A DNA stretch of 64,000 nucleotides from Janthinobacterium sp. TB1-E2 (GCF_036885605.1 NZ_CP142523.1:3844001-3908000); one strand, 5' to 3'. Numbered from the stretch's first letter, positions 8,940 to 17,297 are shown. Program-made: numbers and translations. Notes: generated by a model not told the origin, from the letters alone.

Positions 8940-8960
8940 ATATGCAAACAAGTTGCATAT
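8940..8960. promoter_or_regulatory. Inverted repeat 1 upstream of folE2 (operator candidate)
   Basis: A perfect inverted repeat with 8-base arms (ATATGCAA / TTGCATAT) around a 5-base spacer, 13 bases upstream of the folE2 start. Its core TGCAA-N5-TTGCA recurs 40 bp away at 8983-8997. Its size and symmetry fit a dimeric regulator such as the adjacent ArsR-family protein or Zur. It does not look like the classical Zur box. Confidence 0.6.
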
Positions 8961-8982
8961 CATGGAGAAAAGCCGCCATATT

Positions 8983-8997
8983 TGCAAGTATCTTGCA
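8983..8997. promoter_or_regulatory. Inverted repeat 2 between folE2 and the ArsR-family gene
   Basis: TGCAA-GTATC-TTGCA has the same arms and spacing as the core of the repeat at 8943-8957. The centres are 40 bp apart, close to four helical turns, so two bound dimers would sit on one face of the DNA. Confidence 0.58.
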
Positions 8998-9020
8998 TTA
9001 AAACGTGAGCATGATTTTTC

Positions 9021-9066
9021 TTGACTAGCTAACACATGTCAGATAATGTTGACACATGACAGATAT
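9021..9066 (+). promoter_or_regulatory. Promoter and direct repeat of the ArsR-family gene
   Basis: TTGACT at 9021-9026 and TAATGT at 9044-9049 are 17 bp apart and form a plausible sigma-70 promoter. A direct repeat ACACATG(T/A)CAGATA occurs at 9032-9045 and 9052-9065, 20 bp apart, covering the -10 region and the start codon. This suggests autorepression. The predicted transcription start falls at about the ATG itself, so the message could be leaderless. Confidence 0.45.
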
Positions 9067-9391
9067 CAACACACCACTGACGGGCGAGCGCTTGCTGCTC
9101 ATGCTGGCGGCGCTCGACAACCCGCACCGGCTGCGCATCATCGCGGCGCTGGCCAGCGGCGGGCGCAATTACATCAGCCAGCTGGCGCGCGACCTGGGCA
9201 TCAGCCGGCCCCTGCTGCATTTGCACCTGCAAAAGCTGGAACACGCGGGACTGGTCACCAGCCAGCTGGAGCTGTCGCATGACGGCAAGGCACTCAATTA
9301 CTTCGAGGCCAGCCCTTTTGAATTGCGGCTGACGCCGGCCAGCATCGCCGCGGCGGCATCCTCGCTCACTCCCAACCCGGATCAATCCTGA
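9056..9391 (+). CDS. ArsR-family winged-helix transcriptional regulator
   Basis: A 111-residue protein with a single winged helix-turn-helix. LLLMLAALDNPHRLRIIAAL, ISQLARDLGISRPLLHLHLQ and KLEHAGLVTS are typical of the ArsR fold. The usual metal-site ELCVCD motif on the recognition region is absent (here YISQLARDLG), so it may sense something other than a soft metal. It heads a plus-strand group with two membrane proteins (gaps of 15 and 38 bases) and is divergent from folE2. It lacks a Shine-Dalgarno sequence, consistent with a leaderless message. Confidence 0.85.
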   Translation: MTDINTPLTGERLLLMLAALDNPHRLRIIAALASGGRNYISQLARDLGISRPLLHLHLQKLEHAGLVTSQLELSHDGKALNYFEASPFELRLTPASIAAAASSLTPNPDQS

Positions 9392-9406
9392 ACTGTAGAG
9401 GTCATC

Positions 9407-9664
9407 ATGTCTGAAAATATCTTTTTTGCCGCCTTCTTCTTCCCCTGCACGGCCGCCGTCATCATCTTCGCCCTCAAATACACGTCCGGCATCGTGCAGG
9501 CGCGCGCCAGGCTGGCGCAGGACGGCGCCTACCAGGAGCTGGCCAAGTCGATGGCCGCCGCACAGGTGGAAACGGCAGCGTCGCTGGCCGCCTTGAGCGC
9601 ATCCGTGGCGCAGATCCAGGCGCGCCTGGGCAGCCTGGAAACCATCCTCAAGGAAGTCGAATAA
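9407..9664 (+). CDS. Small membrane protein with C-terminal coiled coil
   Basis: An 85-residue protein with one N-terminal membrane helix (FFAAFFFPCTAAVIIFALKY). A heptad-rich cytoplasmic tail (AAQVETAASLAALSASVAQI) follows and probably oligomerises. The layout resembles small membrane adaptors such as PspB, but the sequence is not clearly in that family. AGAGGT precedes the ATG at good spacing. It lies 15 bases after the ArsR-family gene and is likely in the same operon. Confidence 0.75.
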   Translation: MSENIFFAAFFFPCTAAVIIFALKYTSGIVQARARLAQDGAYQELAKSMAAAQVETAASLAALSASVAQIQARLGSLETILKEVE

Positions 9665-9702
9665 AGCCCTTCATCGCCCCCCCATGACCAGGAGACCGCA
9701 CC

Positions 9703-10134
9703 ATGAATACCGTATCGACCGCCCGTCTGTATGCGCTGCGCGCCATGTATCTGCTGGTCGTCCTGGGCCTCGGCAGCGTGCTGTGGCCCGGCATCGTCAC
9801 GCCGCACGCGCCGTGGGAACTGATGCGCGGCACCGTGAACTGCATGCTGGCCGCGTTTTCATTGCTGTGTTTGCTGGGTTTGCGCTATCCGCTGCAGATG
9901 CTGCCCGTGTTGCTGTGGGAAGCGCTGTGGAAGACCCTGTGGCTGCTGCTCGTGCCGCTGCCGCAATGGCTGCACGGCGGGGTAGATCCCGCCACCATGC
10001 AATATGTGTTTGAAATATCGTTCGTCGTGCTCGTCTACCTGGCCATTCCGTGGCGCTACGTGCATGCCCAGTACGTACGCAAGCCAGGTACGCCATGGCG
10101 CCAGCTCAGGCAGCCTTGCGAAACGTCAAATTGA
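9703..10134 (+). CDS. Polytopic membrane protein of unknown function
   Basis: A 143-residue protein with about four membrane segments: near residues 12-30, 47-66, 68-88 and 103-120. It is rich in Trp and Leu (LLWEALWKTLWLLLVPLPQW). CAGGAG precedes the ATG. It is the third gene after the ArsR-family regulator, separated from the second by 38 bases, so co-regulation is likely. Its last 29 bases overlap the end of convergent alkB. No family recognised. Confidence 0.78.
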   Translation: MNTVSTARLYALRAMYLLVVLGLGSVLWPGIVTPHAPWELMRGTVNCMLAAFSLLCLLGLRYPLQMLPVLLWEALWKTLWLLLVPLPQWLHGGVDPATMQYVFEISFVVLVYLAIPWRYVHAQYVRKPGTPWRQLRQPCETSN

Positions 10135-10768
10135 TGCGCTGCGCGCCCAGCACCGCGTGTTCGCCTTCCTTCAGCGGCGCCACGCCGTGGAAGCGCAGGC
10201 GGTCGGCGCCGCCCCATACCACCACGTCGCCATGCAGCAGGCCGATGCGCGCCGCCTTGTCGGCCCGCTCGGCGCCGCCGAACAGGAAAATAGCGGGTAA
10301 ACCGAGCGAGACGGAAACGATGGGCGCGTTGAAATCGCATTCATCGCGGTCCTGGTGCAAGGCCATGCGCGCTCCGGGCGCGTAGCGGTTGACCAGGCAG
10401 GCGTCGGGAACAAAACCAGGATAGCCGGCGGCCAGCGCCGCCTCCTGCGCCAGGCGCAGGAATACGGGGGGCATCGGCGGCCAAGGCAAACCGCTGGCCG
10501 GATCGAGGCGCGCGTAGCGGTAGCCGCGCCCATCCGTGACCCAGCCAAGAGGGCCGCAATTGCTCATGGCGACCGACATGCGCAAGCCGCCCGGCGTGGC
10601 CATGTGGCGCAGGGGCGCGGCCAGCACGATGGCGTCCAGCGCCGGCAGCACCTCGTCCAGATAAGGCAGCGCAAAACCGCGCAGCAGGATGGACGCGGAC
10701 GAGCCCGGCACCAGCGGCACGGGGCCGGCCGGGATTTGCTCTTCATCGGCGAACAGGGACAGGTTCAT
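10106..10768 (-). CDS. alkB: AlkB-type DNA oxidative demethylase
   Basis: A 220-residue Fe(II)/2-oxoglutarate dioxygenase that removes alkyl groups such as 1-methyladenine and 3-methylcytosine from DNA or RNA. The iron ligands are visible as HQD (His138, Asp140) and His194, and the 2-oxoglutarate-binding arginines lie in QRINLTFR. The upstream element LVNRYAPGARMALHQDRDE is characteristic. An upstream in-frame extension exists, but the ATG at 10768 matches the usual N-terminus. The gene stands alone, divergent from the HbpS-like gene, so adaptive-response control cannot be read from its context. Confidence 0.93.
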   Translation of the reverse strand: MNLSLFADEEQIPAGPVPLVPGSSASILLRGFALPYLDEVLPALDAIVLAAPLRHMATPGGLRMSVAMSNCGPLGWVTDGRGYRYARLDPASGLPWPPMPPVFLRLAQEAALAAGYPGFVPDACLVNRYAPGARMALHQDRDECDFNAPIVSVSLGLPAIFLFGGAERADKAARIGLLHGDVVVWGGADRLRFHGVAPLKEGEHAVLGAQRINLTFRKAA

Positions 10769-10862
10769 GTTGCCTATTTTAGCCGCGCCACACAAAAAGC
10801 GCGCGCGGCTGTCCCGTGGTGCGCTACAGTAGCGCTTCCAGCCACTACCGCCCTCTTTCACG

Positions 10863-11333
10863 ATGGATCATTACGCCGATTTGCTGCAAACCCTGGCGCA
10901 ACAGGAAGAATCCCTGCAATTCGAACGCTTCGACAACGATGCCGCGCTGGCCGTGGGCCTGTGGATCGTCGAAGAAGTGCGCAAGCGGGGCAAGGCCGTC
11001 ACCGTCAACATCACGCGCAATGGCCAAGTGCTGTTCCACCACGCCATGACGGGCGCCACGGCCGACCAGGCGGACTGGATACGCCGCAAGAACAACACGG
11101 TGCAGCGCTTTTGCCGCAGCTCCTACTACATGGGCATCTCGTATAAAAGCCGCGGCAGCACCTTTGAAGACGTGAAATACCTCGATGACATCGAGTACGC
11201 GGGCCACGGCGGCGCTTTCCCCCTGCTGATACGCGGCGTGGGACTGGTGGGCACGGTGACCGTGTCCGGCCTGGCGCAAGCCGACGACCACGCGCTCGTG
11301 GTGGCCGCGCTGCAGGCGCAGCTGGAACGCTAG
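10863..11333 (+). CDS. HbpS-like / UPF0303 family protein
   Basis: A 156-residue protein of the HbpS-like, UPF0303 type. Segments include LAVGLWIVEEVRKRGKAVTV, the RRKNNTVQRF stretch and the C-terminal GVGLVGTVTVSGL. Related proteins bind heme or other small ligands and are cytoplasmic when, as here, no signal peptide is present. The function in this organism is open. It starts 94 bases from divergent alkB. Its last four bases overlap the end of the convergent racemase gene. Confidence 0.85.
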   Translation: MDHYADLLQTLAQQEESLQFERFDNDAALAVGLWIVEEVRKRGKAVTVNITRNGQVLFHHAMTGATADQADWIRRKNNTVQRFCRSSYYMGISYKSRGSTFEDVKYLDDIEYAGHGGAFPLLIRGVGLVGTVTVSGLAQADDHALVVAALQAQLER

Positions 11334-12022
11334 GTTTCCAGCGCCCGGCGCAAGGCGGCGCGCGCCAGCAGCCGCGTGGAGTCCAGGGTCGGCAGCGGCG
11401 AATTGGCGTCGCTGATGATCAGCGGGATTTCCGTGCAGCCGAGGATGACGGCGTCGCAACCCTGCTCGCGCAAGCCGCCAATGATGGCCTGGAAGCGCGC
11501 CACGCTGTCCTCCTTGATCACGCCCGGCACCAGTTCTTCCATGATGATACGGTTGATCTCGCTGCGTTCGTCCTCGCCGGGCCGCACGCACCCGATGCCG
11601 CGCGCGCCCAGCTTGTCCGGATACACGGCGCTGTCGACCAGCCAGCGCGTGCCCGTCAAGCCCACTTTCTGGAAGCCACGCGCGGCCGCTTCGGCGGCGA
11701 CGACGTCGGCGATATGCAGCCACGGCAGCGGCGAACGGGGCGCCATCAGTTCGAACGCCTGGTGGATGGTGTTGTCGGGACAGATCAGGAACTCGGCGCC
11801 GGCCGCGTGCAGTTTGTGCGCCGACGCCAGCATCAGCTCGGCCACGCCGGCCAGGTCGCCCCCGTTCAGGCACTCCACGTAGCGCGCCAGCGGCTGCGTG
11901 TGCATCGATACTTCCGGGTGTTCATACGCTCCCAGCGCATGCGCGCCCTCTTCGCAGATCGTGCGGTAGCACAGGGCCGCGCCTTCGGCTGAACAGCCGA
12001 CGATGCCGATATGTTTTGTCAT
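11330..12022 (-). CDS. Aspartate/glutamate racemase family protein
   Basis: A 230-residue member of the cofactor-independent Asp/Glu racemase superfamily. The second catalytic cysteine motif GCTEIP is intact (residues 195-200). The first motif reads CPDNT (81-85) rather than the usual CNT, so the first catalytic cysteine is displaced and true racemase activity is uncertain; it may be a lyase or an isomerase of another acid. A repeated GGAGG tract precedes the ATG. It is the last gene of a GntR-SDR-racemase operon, 14 bases after the SDR gene. Confidence 0.85.
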   Translation of the reverse strand: MTKHIGIVGCSAEGAALCYRTICEEGAHALGAYEHPEVSMHTQPLARYVECLNGGDLAGVAELMLASAHKLHAAGAEFLICPDNTIHQAFELMAPRSPLPWLHIADVVAAEAAARGFQKVGLTGTRWLVDSAVYPDKLGARGIGCVRPGEDERSEINRIIMEELVPGVIKEDSVARFQAIIGGLREQGCDAVILGCTEIPLIISDANSPLPTLDSTRLLARAALRRALET

Positions 12023-12036
12023 GCTCCTCCTCCTCC

Positions 12037-12795
12037 TTAAATGCGCTGGCCGCCGTCGATGGGAATTTCCGCGCCCGTGATGTACGAGGCGCGCTCGCTG
12101 CACAGGAACTCCACCAAATCCGCCACTTCGGCAGTCGTGCCCAGGCGGCGCAACGGGATTTGCGTGTCGACGATGTGCGAGGTGCCCGGCGACAGGATGG
12201 CCGTGTCGATCTCTCCCGGCGCGATGGCGTTCACGCGTACGTTCAGCGGCGCCATGTCGTTGGCCATTTCGCGCGTCAGCGATGCCAGCGCCGCCTTCGA
12301 ACTGGCGTAGGCGGAACCGGCAAATGGGTGCACGCGGTAGCCGGCGATCGAACACAGGTTCACGACGGAGCCATGCGCGTTCGACAATTCCTGCGCAAAG
12401 CCGCGCGTCAGGGCCAGCGGCGCAAAGAAATTCGTGTTGTACATTTCCTGCCACGTCTGCATGTCGGTGGTCAGCGAATTGACGCGCGAACCGCCCGGCC
12501 CCTTCGGCGACACGCCCGCATTGTTTACCAGCGCGTGCAATTTGGAGTCGCCCAGCATGGGGCGCAGGGTGTCGACCATCTGCCCGATCTGGCTCAGGTC
12601 CGACAAATCCATGCACACATGCGTGTTGTGCTCCTGGCTGCGCGGACAGCCGCCGGGAATCGGGCTGCGCGAGACGGTGATGACCCGCCAGCCCAGGCTG
12701 CGGAAGCGCTCGGCCACCGCATGACCGATGCCGCGGCTGGCACCGGTGACGATGGCGGTTTTCTGTTCAATTTTCTGTTCAGTCTTGTGCTTCAT
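12037..12795 (-). CDS. SDR-family oxidoreductase
   Basis: A 252-residue short-chain dehydrogenase/reductase. It has the NAD(P) motif TGASRGIG (17-24), NNAG (92-95), catalytic Ser150, and Tyr164/Lys168 in YASSK. The final IDGGQ segment is typical of FabG-like enzymes. The substrate is unknown. Its partners, a racemase-family protein and a GntR regulator, point to catabolism of a chiral acid or amino acid rather than fatty acid synthesis. The start overlaps the end of the GntR gene by 17 bases, and AGGA precedes the ATG. Confidence 0.9.
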   Translation of the reverse strand: MKHKTEQKIEQKTAIVTGASRGIGHAVAERFRSLGWRVITVSRSPIPGGCPRSQEHNTHVCMDLSDLSQIGQMVDTLRPMLGDSKLHALVNNAGVSPKGPGGSRVNSLTTDMQTWQEMYNTNFFAPLALTRGFAQELSNAHGSVVNLCSIAGYRVHPFAGSAYASSKAALASLTREMANDMAPLNVRVNAIAPGEIDTAILSPGTSHIVDTQIPLRRLGTTAEVADLVEFLCSERASYITGAEIPIDGGQRI

Positions 12796-13504
12796 GTTCT
12801 TCCTCGTCCTTTTCTTTCTGTGTTGCCCCGGCGTGCATGCGCTCCTGCCGCATCACATACGCGAGCATCTGCGTCCCGCCGTCGAGAATGTCCTGTTCGA
12901 TCGCGCGCTGTGCGGCCGCGCCGTCGCGCTGGCGCAGCGCGCTGATGATGGCGTGGTGGTGGCCCACCCGCATGTCGGGCGAAAAGCTCGCGTAGCCGGC
13001 GGCGATCAGCGGCGCCGTCTGCATCCACAGATGGTCGACGAAGCGTTTCAATGTCGGCATGCCGGCCGCCTGCGCCAGGCCCAGGTGAAACGCCTGGTTG
13101 CATTGCAGGGCCGCCGGCAAGTCGTGGCGCGCGATGGCCTCTTCGTTCGCCTGCAGCAGGCGCTCGAGGTCGGCCAGGGTGGCGTCGTCGATGCGCTGCG
13201 CCGCCTCGAACGCGCCCAAGCCTTCCAGCTCCAGGCGCAGCGCGCGGATTTCCAGGTAGCGCGCCACGCTGAGCACGGGCACGCGAAAGTCGCGCGGCGA
13301 GCGCAGCACCAGCGCCTCTTCCTGCACCAGTTGCAGCATGGCGTCGCGCACGGGCGTCACGCTCGTGCCCAGCTGCAGCGCCAGTTCGCGGATGCGCAGC
13401 CGGTCGTTGGGCTGGAAGCGCCCCGCCGCCAGCGCATCGCGCAGCGTCGCATACACGGACTTGCCCAGATTGACGTGCACCAGGCTGTCCAGGGGATCGT
13501 TCAT
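12779..13504 (-). CDS. GntR-family regulator (FadR/FCD subfamily)
   Basis: A 241-residue repressor-type regulator. The N-terminal winged helix includes RLRIRELALQLGTSVTPVRD, and the C-terminal all-helical FCD domain carries the metal/ligand residues in NQAFHLGL and GHHHAII. The first gene of the GntR-SDR-racemase operon, it likely responds to the substrate of those enzymes. An upstream in-frame ATG at 13540 would place the start inside a palindromic operator, so the ATG at 13504 is preferred. The C-terminus is unusually acidic. Confidence 0.9.
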   Translation of the reverse strand: MNDPLDSLVHVNLGKSVYATLRDALAAGRFQPNDRLRIRELALQLGTSVTPVRDAMLQLVQEEALVLRSPRDFRVPVLSVARYLEIRALRLELEGLGAFEAAQRIDDATLADLERLLQANEEAIARHDLPAALQCNQAFHLGLAQAAGMPTLKRFVDHLWMQTAPLIAAGYASFSPDMRVGHHHAIISALRQRDGAAAQRAIEQDILDGGTQMLAYVMRQERMHAGATQKEKDEEEHEAQD

Positions 13505-13527
13505 AGTGGTTTTCAGATTCAAAAAAT

Positions 13528-13541
13528 TATGATGCATCATA
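13528..13541. promoter_or_regulatory. Palindromic operator candidate upstream of the GntR operon
   Basis: TATGATGCATCATA is a perfect 14-base palindrome 24 bp upstream of the GntR start codon. It overlaps a possible -10 (CATAAT on the minus strand). GntR/FCD regulators usually bind short palindromes of this size next to their own genes, so autoregulation is likely. Confidence 0.6.
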
Positions 13542-13639
13542 CATCAAGGGATAAAACAGCGCTTTTCCATGCGTGCGCCGCAGACAGGACGCAGCGTAAG
13601 CACGTACAATCAGCCGCCACCGTATCGAAAGGAACGCAC

Positions 13640-14080
13640 TTGAACTGGGATTATCCGCACGCCCACACTCTGCCCGTCACGCCGGAACCGGACGACATCG
13701 ACGGCTTGCAGCACACGAACAACGCCGTCTATGTGCGCTGGTGCGAGCATATCGCCTGGCACCATTCGGCCACCCTGGGGCTGGACCTCGACGATTACCG
13801 GCGCCTGGACCGGGCCATGGCAATACGCCGCGGCGAATACGACTACCTGCTGCCGACGCGGGCCGGCGAAGCGCTGACCCTGGCCACCTGGCTGTGCGCC
13901 AGCGATGGCCGTTCCAGCATGGAGCGGCGCTTCCAGCTGGTGCGCGACGGCGACGGCGCCACCGTCGTGCGCGGACGCTGGGACTTGATCTGCATCGAAC
14001 TGAGCAGCGGCCGCGCGCGCCGCCTGCCGCCCGAGTTCCTGGCCGTGTACGAACCGGCCATCGTCGCGGCCGGCGCGTAA
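13640..14080 (+). CDS. Acyl-CoA thioesterase (hotdog fold, YbgC-like)
   Basis: A 146-residue 4-hydroxybenzoyl-CoA thioesterase-like protein. The signature DIDGLQHTNNAVYVRWCEH (residues about 17-35) contains the catalytic Asp/His region of the hotdog fold. It should hydrolyse an acyl-CoA or acyl-ACP thioester in the cytoplasm. The frame is open far upstream, but the TTG at 13640 has AAAGGA six bases before it and gives the normal family length. It is a single gene, divergent from the GntR operon. Confidence 0.86.
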   Translation: MNWDYPHAHTLPVTPEPDDIDGLQHTNNAVYVRWCEHIAWHHSATLGLDLDDYRRLDRAMAIRRGEYDYLLPTRAGEALTLATWLCASDGRSSMERRFQLVRDGDGATVVRGRWDLICIELSSGRARRLPPEFLAVYEPAIVAAGA

Positions 14081-14233
14081 AAGCAGACGCCTGGGCGGCC
14101 GTTTTGCGCACCGTTCGGCGAAGATGCGGGGCTTTTCTTGCGCCTCCGCAGTGCAACATGCATTTCGCTCCTGCTTTGCCCGTCCATGCTTTAGAATCAG
14201 CGACCTCAGCCCCGTAAAAACAGGATAAAACAT

Positions 14234-15598
14234 ATGACGGCAGTCGGGATTACCGAACCACAAGAGCTCAAGCGCGGCCTGAAAAGCCGCCACATCCAGC
14301 TCATCGCCCTGGGCGGCGCCATCGGCACCGGCCTGTTTCTGGGCATCGCGCAAACCATCAAGATGGCCGGACCTTCGGTGCTGCTCGGCTATGGCATCGC
14401 CGGTGTCATCGCCTTTTTGATCATGCGCCAGCTGGGCGAGATGGTGGTCGACGAACCCGTCGCCGGTTCGTTCAGCTATTTCGCCGACAAATACTGCGGC
14501 CACCTGCCCGGCTTCCTGTCGGGCTGGAATTACTGGGTGCTGTATGTGCTCGTCAGCATGGCCGAACTGACGGCCGTCGGCATCTACGTGCAGTACTGGT
14601 GGCCGGGCGTGCCGACCTGGGTCTCGGCCCTCATCTTCTTTTGCGCCATCAACGCCATCAGCCTGCTCAATGTGAAGGCCTTCGGCGAGATGGAATTCTG
14701 GTTCGCCATCATCAAGGTGGTCGCCATCATCGGCATGATCGTCTTCGGCGCGTATTTGCTGGCCTCCGGCGACGCGGGCCCGCAGGCGTCGGTGGCGAAC
14801 TTGTGGCAGCACGGCGGCTTCTTCCCGAATGGCTGGCAGGGACTGGTGATGGCCATGGCCGTCATCATGTTCTCGTTCGGCGGCCTGGAACTGGTCGGCA
14901 TCACGGCGGCCGAGGCGGATGACCCGAGCACGACGATCCCGCGCGCCACCAACCAGGCCATCTACCGCATCCTGATTTTCTATATCGGCGCGCTGGGCAT
15001 TTTGCTGTCGCTGTACCCATGGCAAAACGTCGTCACCGGCGGCAGCCCCTTCGTGCTGATCTTCCATGCGCTCGACAGCAACCTGGTGGCCACGGCCCTG
15101 AACGTGGTGGTGCTCACGGCCGCCCTGTCCGTGTACAACAGCGGCGTGTACTGCAACACGCGCATGCTGTTCGGCCTGGCCAAGCAAGGCAATGCGCCGC
15201 GCGCGCTGTTGCGCCTGAACCGCCGCGGCGTGCCGCTGGCGGCGCTGGGCGTGTCCGCGCTGGCGACGGGCGCCTGCGTGGTGGTCAATTACTTCATGCC
15301 GGGCGAAGCGTTCGAGGTGCTGATGGGCCTCGTGGTCTCCGCGCTGATCATCAACTGGGCCATGATCAGCTGGATCCATTTGCGCTTCCGCGCGCAGAAG
15401 AAGGCCGAGGGCAAGACGACCCTGTTCCAGAGCCTGGGCTACCCGTTCACCAACTACCTGTGCCTGGTCTTCCTGGCCGGCATCCTGGTGATCATGTATT
15501 TGACGCCGGGCCTGCGCATCTCCGTCTACCTGATCCCCGTGTGGCTCGCCGCGCTGGGCATCGGCTACTGGATCAAGCAAAACAAGGCCAAGGCATAG
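14234..15598 (+). CDS. Amino acid permease (APC family, AroP/PheP/GABA-permease type)
   Basis: A 454-residue inner-membrane transporter with about 12 membrane helices. It has the family opening LKSRHIQLIALGGAIGTGLF and the conserved MRQLGEMVVDEPVAGSF stretch. The family imports amino acids by proton symport. The sequence is of the AroP/PheP/proline-specific group, so an aromatic amino acid, GABA or proline substrate is possible, and the exact one cannot be read. A strong hairpin terminator follows. It stands alone, with convergent neighbours. Confidence 0.9.
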   Translation: MTAVGITEPQELKRGLKSRHIQLIALGGAIGTGLFLGIAQTIKMAGPSVLLGYGIAGVIAFLIMRQLGEMVVDEPVAGSFSYFADKYCGHLPGFLSGWNYWVLYVLVSMAELTAVGIYVQYWWPGVPTWVSALIFFCAINAISLLNVKAFGEMEFWFAIIKVVAIIGMIVFGAYLLASGDAGPQASVANLWQHGGFFPNGWQGLVMAMAVIMFSFGGLELVGITAAEADDPSTTIPRATNQAIYRILIFYIGALGILLSLYPWQNVVTGGSPFVLIFHALDSNLVATALNVVVLTAALSVYNSGVYCNTRMLFGLAKQGNAPRALLRLNRRGVPLAALGVSALATGACVVVNYFMPGEAFEVLMGLVVSALIINWAMISWIHLRFRAQKKAEGKTTLFQSLGYPFTNYLCLVFLAGILVIMYLTPGLRISVYLIPVWLAALGIGYWIKQNKAKA

Positions 15599-15626
15599 GC
15601 TTGCGCAGTATTTTGCAATCGGCAAC

Positions 15627-15656
15627 AAAAAGCCCGTCTTCGCAGACGGGCTTTTT
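15627..15656. terminator. Bidirectional rho-independent terminator
   Basis: A hairpin with arms GCCCGTC / GACGGGC, flanked by A5 on one side and T5 on the other. It can stop transcription from both the permease (plus) and the convergent gene at 15675 (minus). Confidence 0.88.
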
Positions 15657-15674
15657 GCATTCAGCGCGCTATTG

Positions 15675-17297
15675 CTAAGCGGTGGCGGCCACATTCTCTT
15701 CCGGCTGCACATCGGTTCGCCACAGGCCGATGCTCTGGCCCGCATACGATTGCAGCAGGACGTCGTCGCTCAAGGTCAGCATCGCCTGCTGGCGCTGCTC
15801 CGCCTTTTTCTCGGGAGTCATGCCCAGTTCGCCCGTCTTGTACGGCCCCAGCACAGGCAGTAAATCGCGCAGCACGGAATAGTTACCTGGCGTGGTCTTG
15901 TCCGATTCCAGCTTGCCCAGGAAATACTTCATGACATGCTCGGACTGGTTGCCCTCCTGCCGCAAGCTCGCCTTGACCATCTTGCCATCCTTGTAGGCCA
16001 CCTGCGCGTCGCTGCTGGCCGTATCTTCGATCTGGTGGTAGGTATAGTTCTGCGACTCCGTATTGTCCAGCAAGCGCAGCGGCACGCCGGGGACGAGCGT
16101 CTCATGGAAACTGGCGCTCAGCTTCGATTGCTGCTGCTGCCTGACCGAACGCTCATCCTGGCTGGCGCCGGCCTGCAGCGTCTTTTGCGACACGTCATAA
16201 TTGAAGCCATCCTTTTCCGAACTGCGCATGGGATTGCTGAATTTCACGGCCTGCGACACGGAGGCGCTGAAATCGGCCAGCCCCGTCAGGATGGACTTGT
16301 CTTCGGCCGCCAGGCGCCACTTGCCCGTCTCGGGACTGTCCGTGGCCACCTGCGGCGCGGCGGTATTGCTGTGCAAGGCCGTAAAGCTATCCTTGAGCAT
16401 GGCCACCAGGCCCGCGTCGCCATGGCCGCGCGACGCCGCCTGGTCGAATTGCTTCATGTAGCTGCCCAGCGCCTTCGCCTGCTTTTCCTTGCTGCCCAGG
16501 GTATTGAGCGCGCTGGCGTCGACCTTCAGGTCCAGGCTGCCGGCCACGCCGCTGAAGCTGACCTTGCGCTCGGCGCCATCGGCCTGGAAATCCAGGGTTT
16601 GAATACTTTCCGGCTCGCCGCGCACCTTGACTTCCGCATGCAGTTTCACCGAGGCCAGCTGCTGCTGGTCGAACTGCATCAAGCCTTCCAGCTTGATTTT
16701 CGGCGTACTTTGTCCCATGCCGTCGATGGCGTCCTGGAAGCCCTTCGCCAGCTCGCCCAGGGCGCTCGCCTCAGCGTCGCTGAGGTCGCCACTGGTCGTC
16801 ATGCTCACGGCCAGGCCGTCGCCCTGGCTGTCGAGCGACAGCTTGACTTCCACGCCGCTCTTGGTCGTGATGCTGAGGGAAACCCGGTCTTCGCCATTGC
16901 CATGCAGGCTGCCCGGCGCGATACCGGACGCCGCATAGACATTCGGCGTGGCGCTCGGCGGCGGCTGACGCATCGCCTGCGAGAAATTGTAGTTGCCCAA
17001 TTTGGCCTGTCCCAGCATGGCAGCGCCCAGGCCGCTGAAGCGGCCGCCAAACGCATACGAGGAAAAACTCTTCGTCATCGCGTCGCTGACCTTGTTGCGT
17101 GTCGCGCTTTCCCACACCATCGGCGGCTTCACGAGCGCGGCCGGTTTGCTGTCGTTCACGCTCTCCGGACTGAGGGCAACGATGGAAGACGGCGTGGATG
17201 GGGACGACGGCGATGCCGCCTGCGTGCGGTTCGGCGTGGCGGAGGAAGCCCCTGACGGGGCGCTATTCCAGTTTGACAGTGGAGAAATGGAGGTCAT
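15675..17297 (-). CDS. Hypothetical protein, 540 residues
   Basis: A large protein without a recognised domain. The N-terminal 60 residues are low-complexity Ser, Pro, Ala and Thr. The middle (about 140-280) shows alternating beta-strand patterns such as GVEVKLSLDSQGDGLAVSM. The C-terminal half is helical and polar. There is no signal peptide or membrane helix, so it could be cytoplasmic or a non-classically secreted or surface protein. The ATG at 17297 is preceded by AAGG; a longer frame starting at 17369 is less likely. It is single, between a terminator and the divergent cyclase gene. Confidence 0.75.
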   Translation of the reverse strand: MTSISPLSNWNSAPSGASSATPNRTQAASPSSPSTPSSIVALSPESVNDSKPAALVKPPMVWESATRNKVSDAMTKSFSSYAFGGRFSGLGAAMLGQAKLGNYNFSQAMRQPPPSATPNVYAASGIAPGSLHGNGEDRVSLSITTKSGVEVKLSLDSQGDGLAVSMTTSGDLSDAEASALGELAKGFQDAIDGMGQSTPKIKLEGLMQFDQQQLASVKLHAEVKVRGEPESIQTLDFQADGAERKVSFSGVAGSLDLKVDASALNTLGSKEKQAKALGSYMKQFDQAASRGHGDAGLVAMLKDSFTALHSNTAAPQVATDSPETGKWRLAAEDKSILTGLADFSASVSQAVKFSNPMRSSEKDGFNYDVSQKTLQAGASQDERSVRQQQQSKLSASFHETLVPGVPLRLLDNTESQNYTYHQIEDTASSDAQVAYKDGKMVKASLRQEGNQSEHVMKYFLGKLESDKTTPGNYSVLRDLLPVLGPYKTGELGMTPEKKAEQRQQAMLTLSDDVLLQSYAGQSIGLWRTDVQPEENVAATA

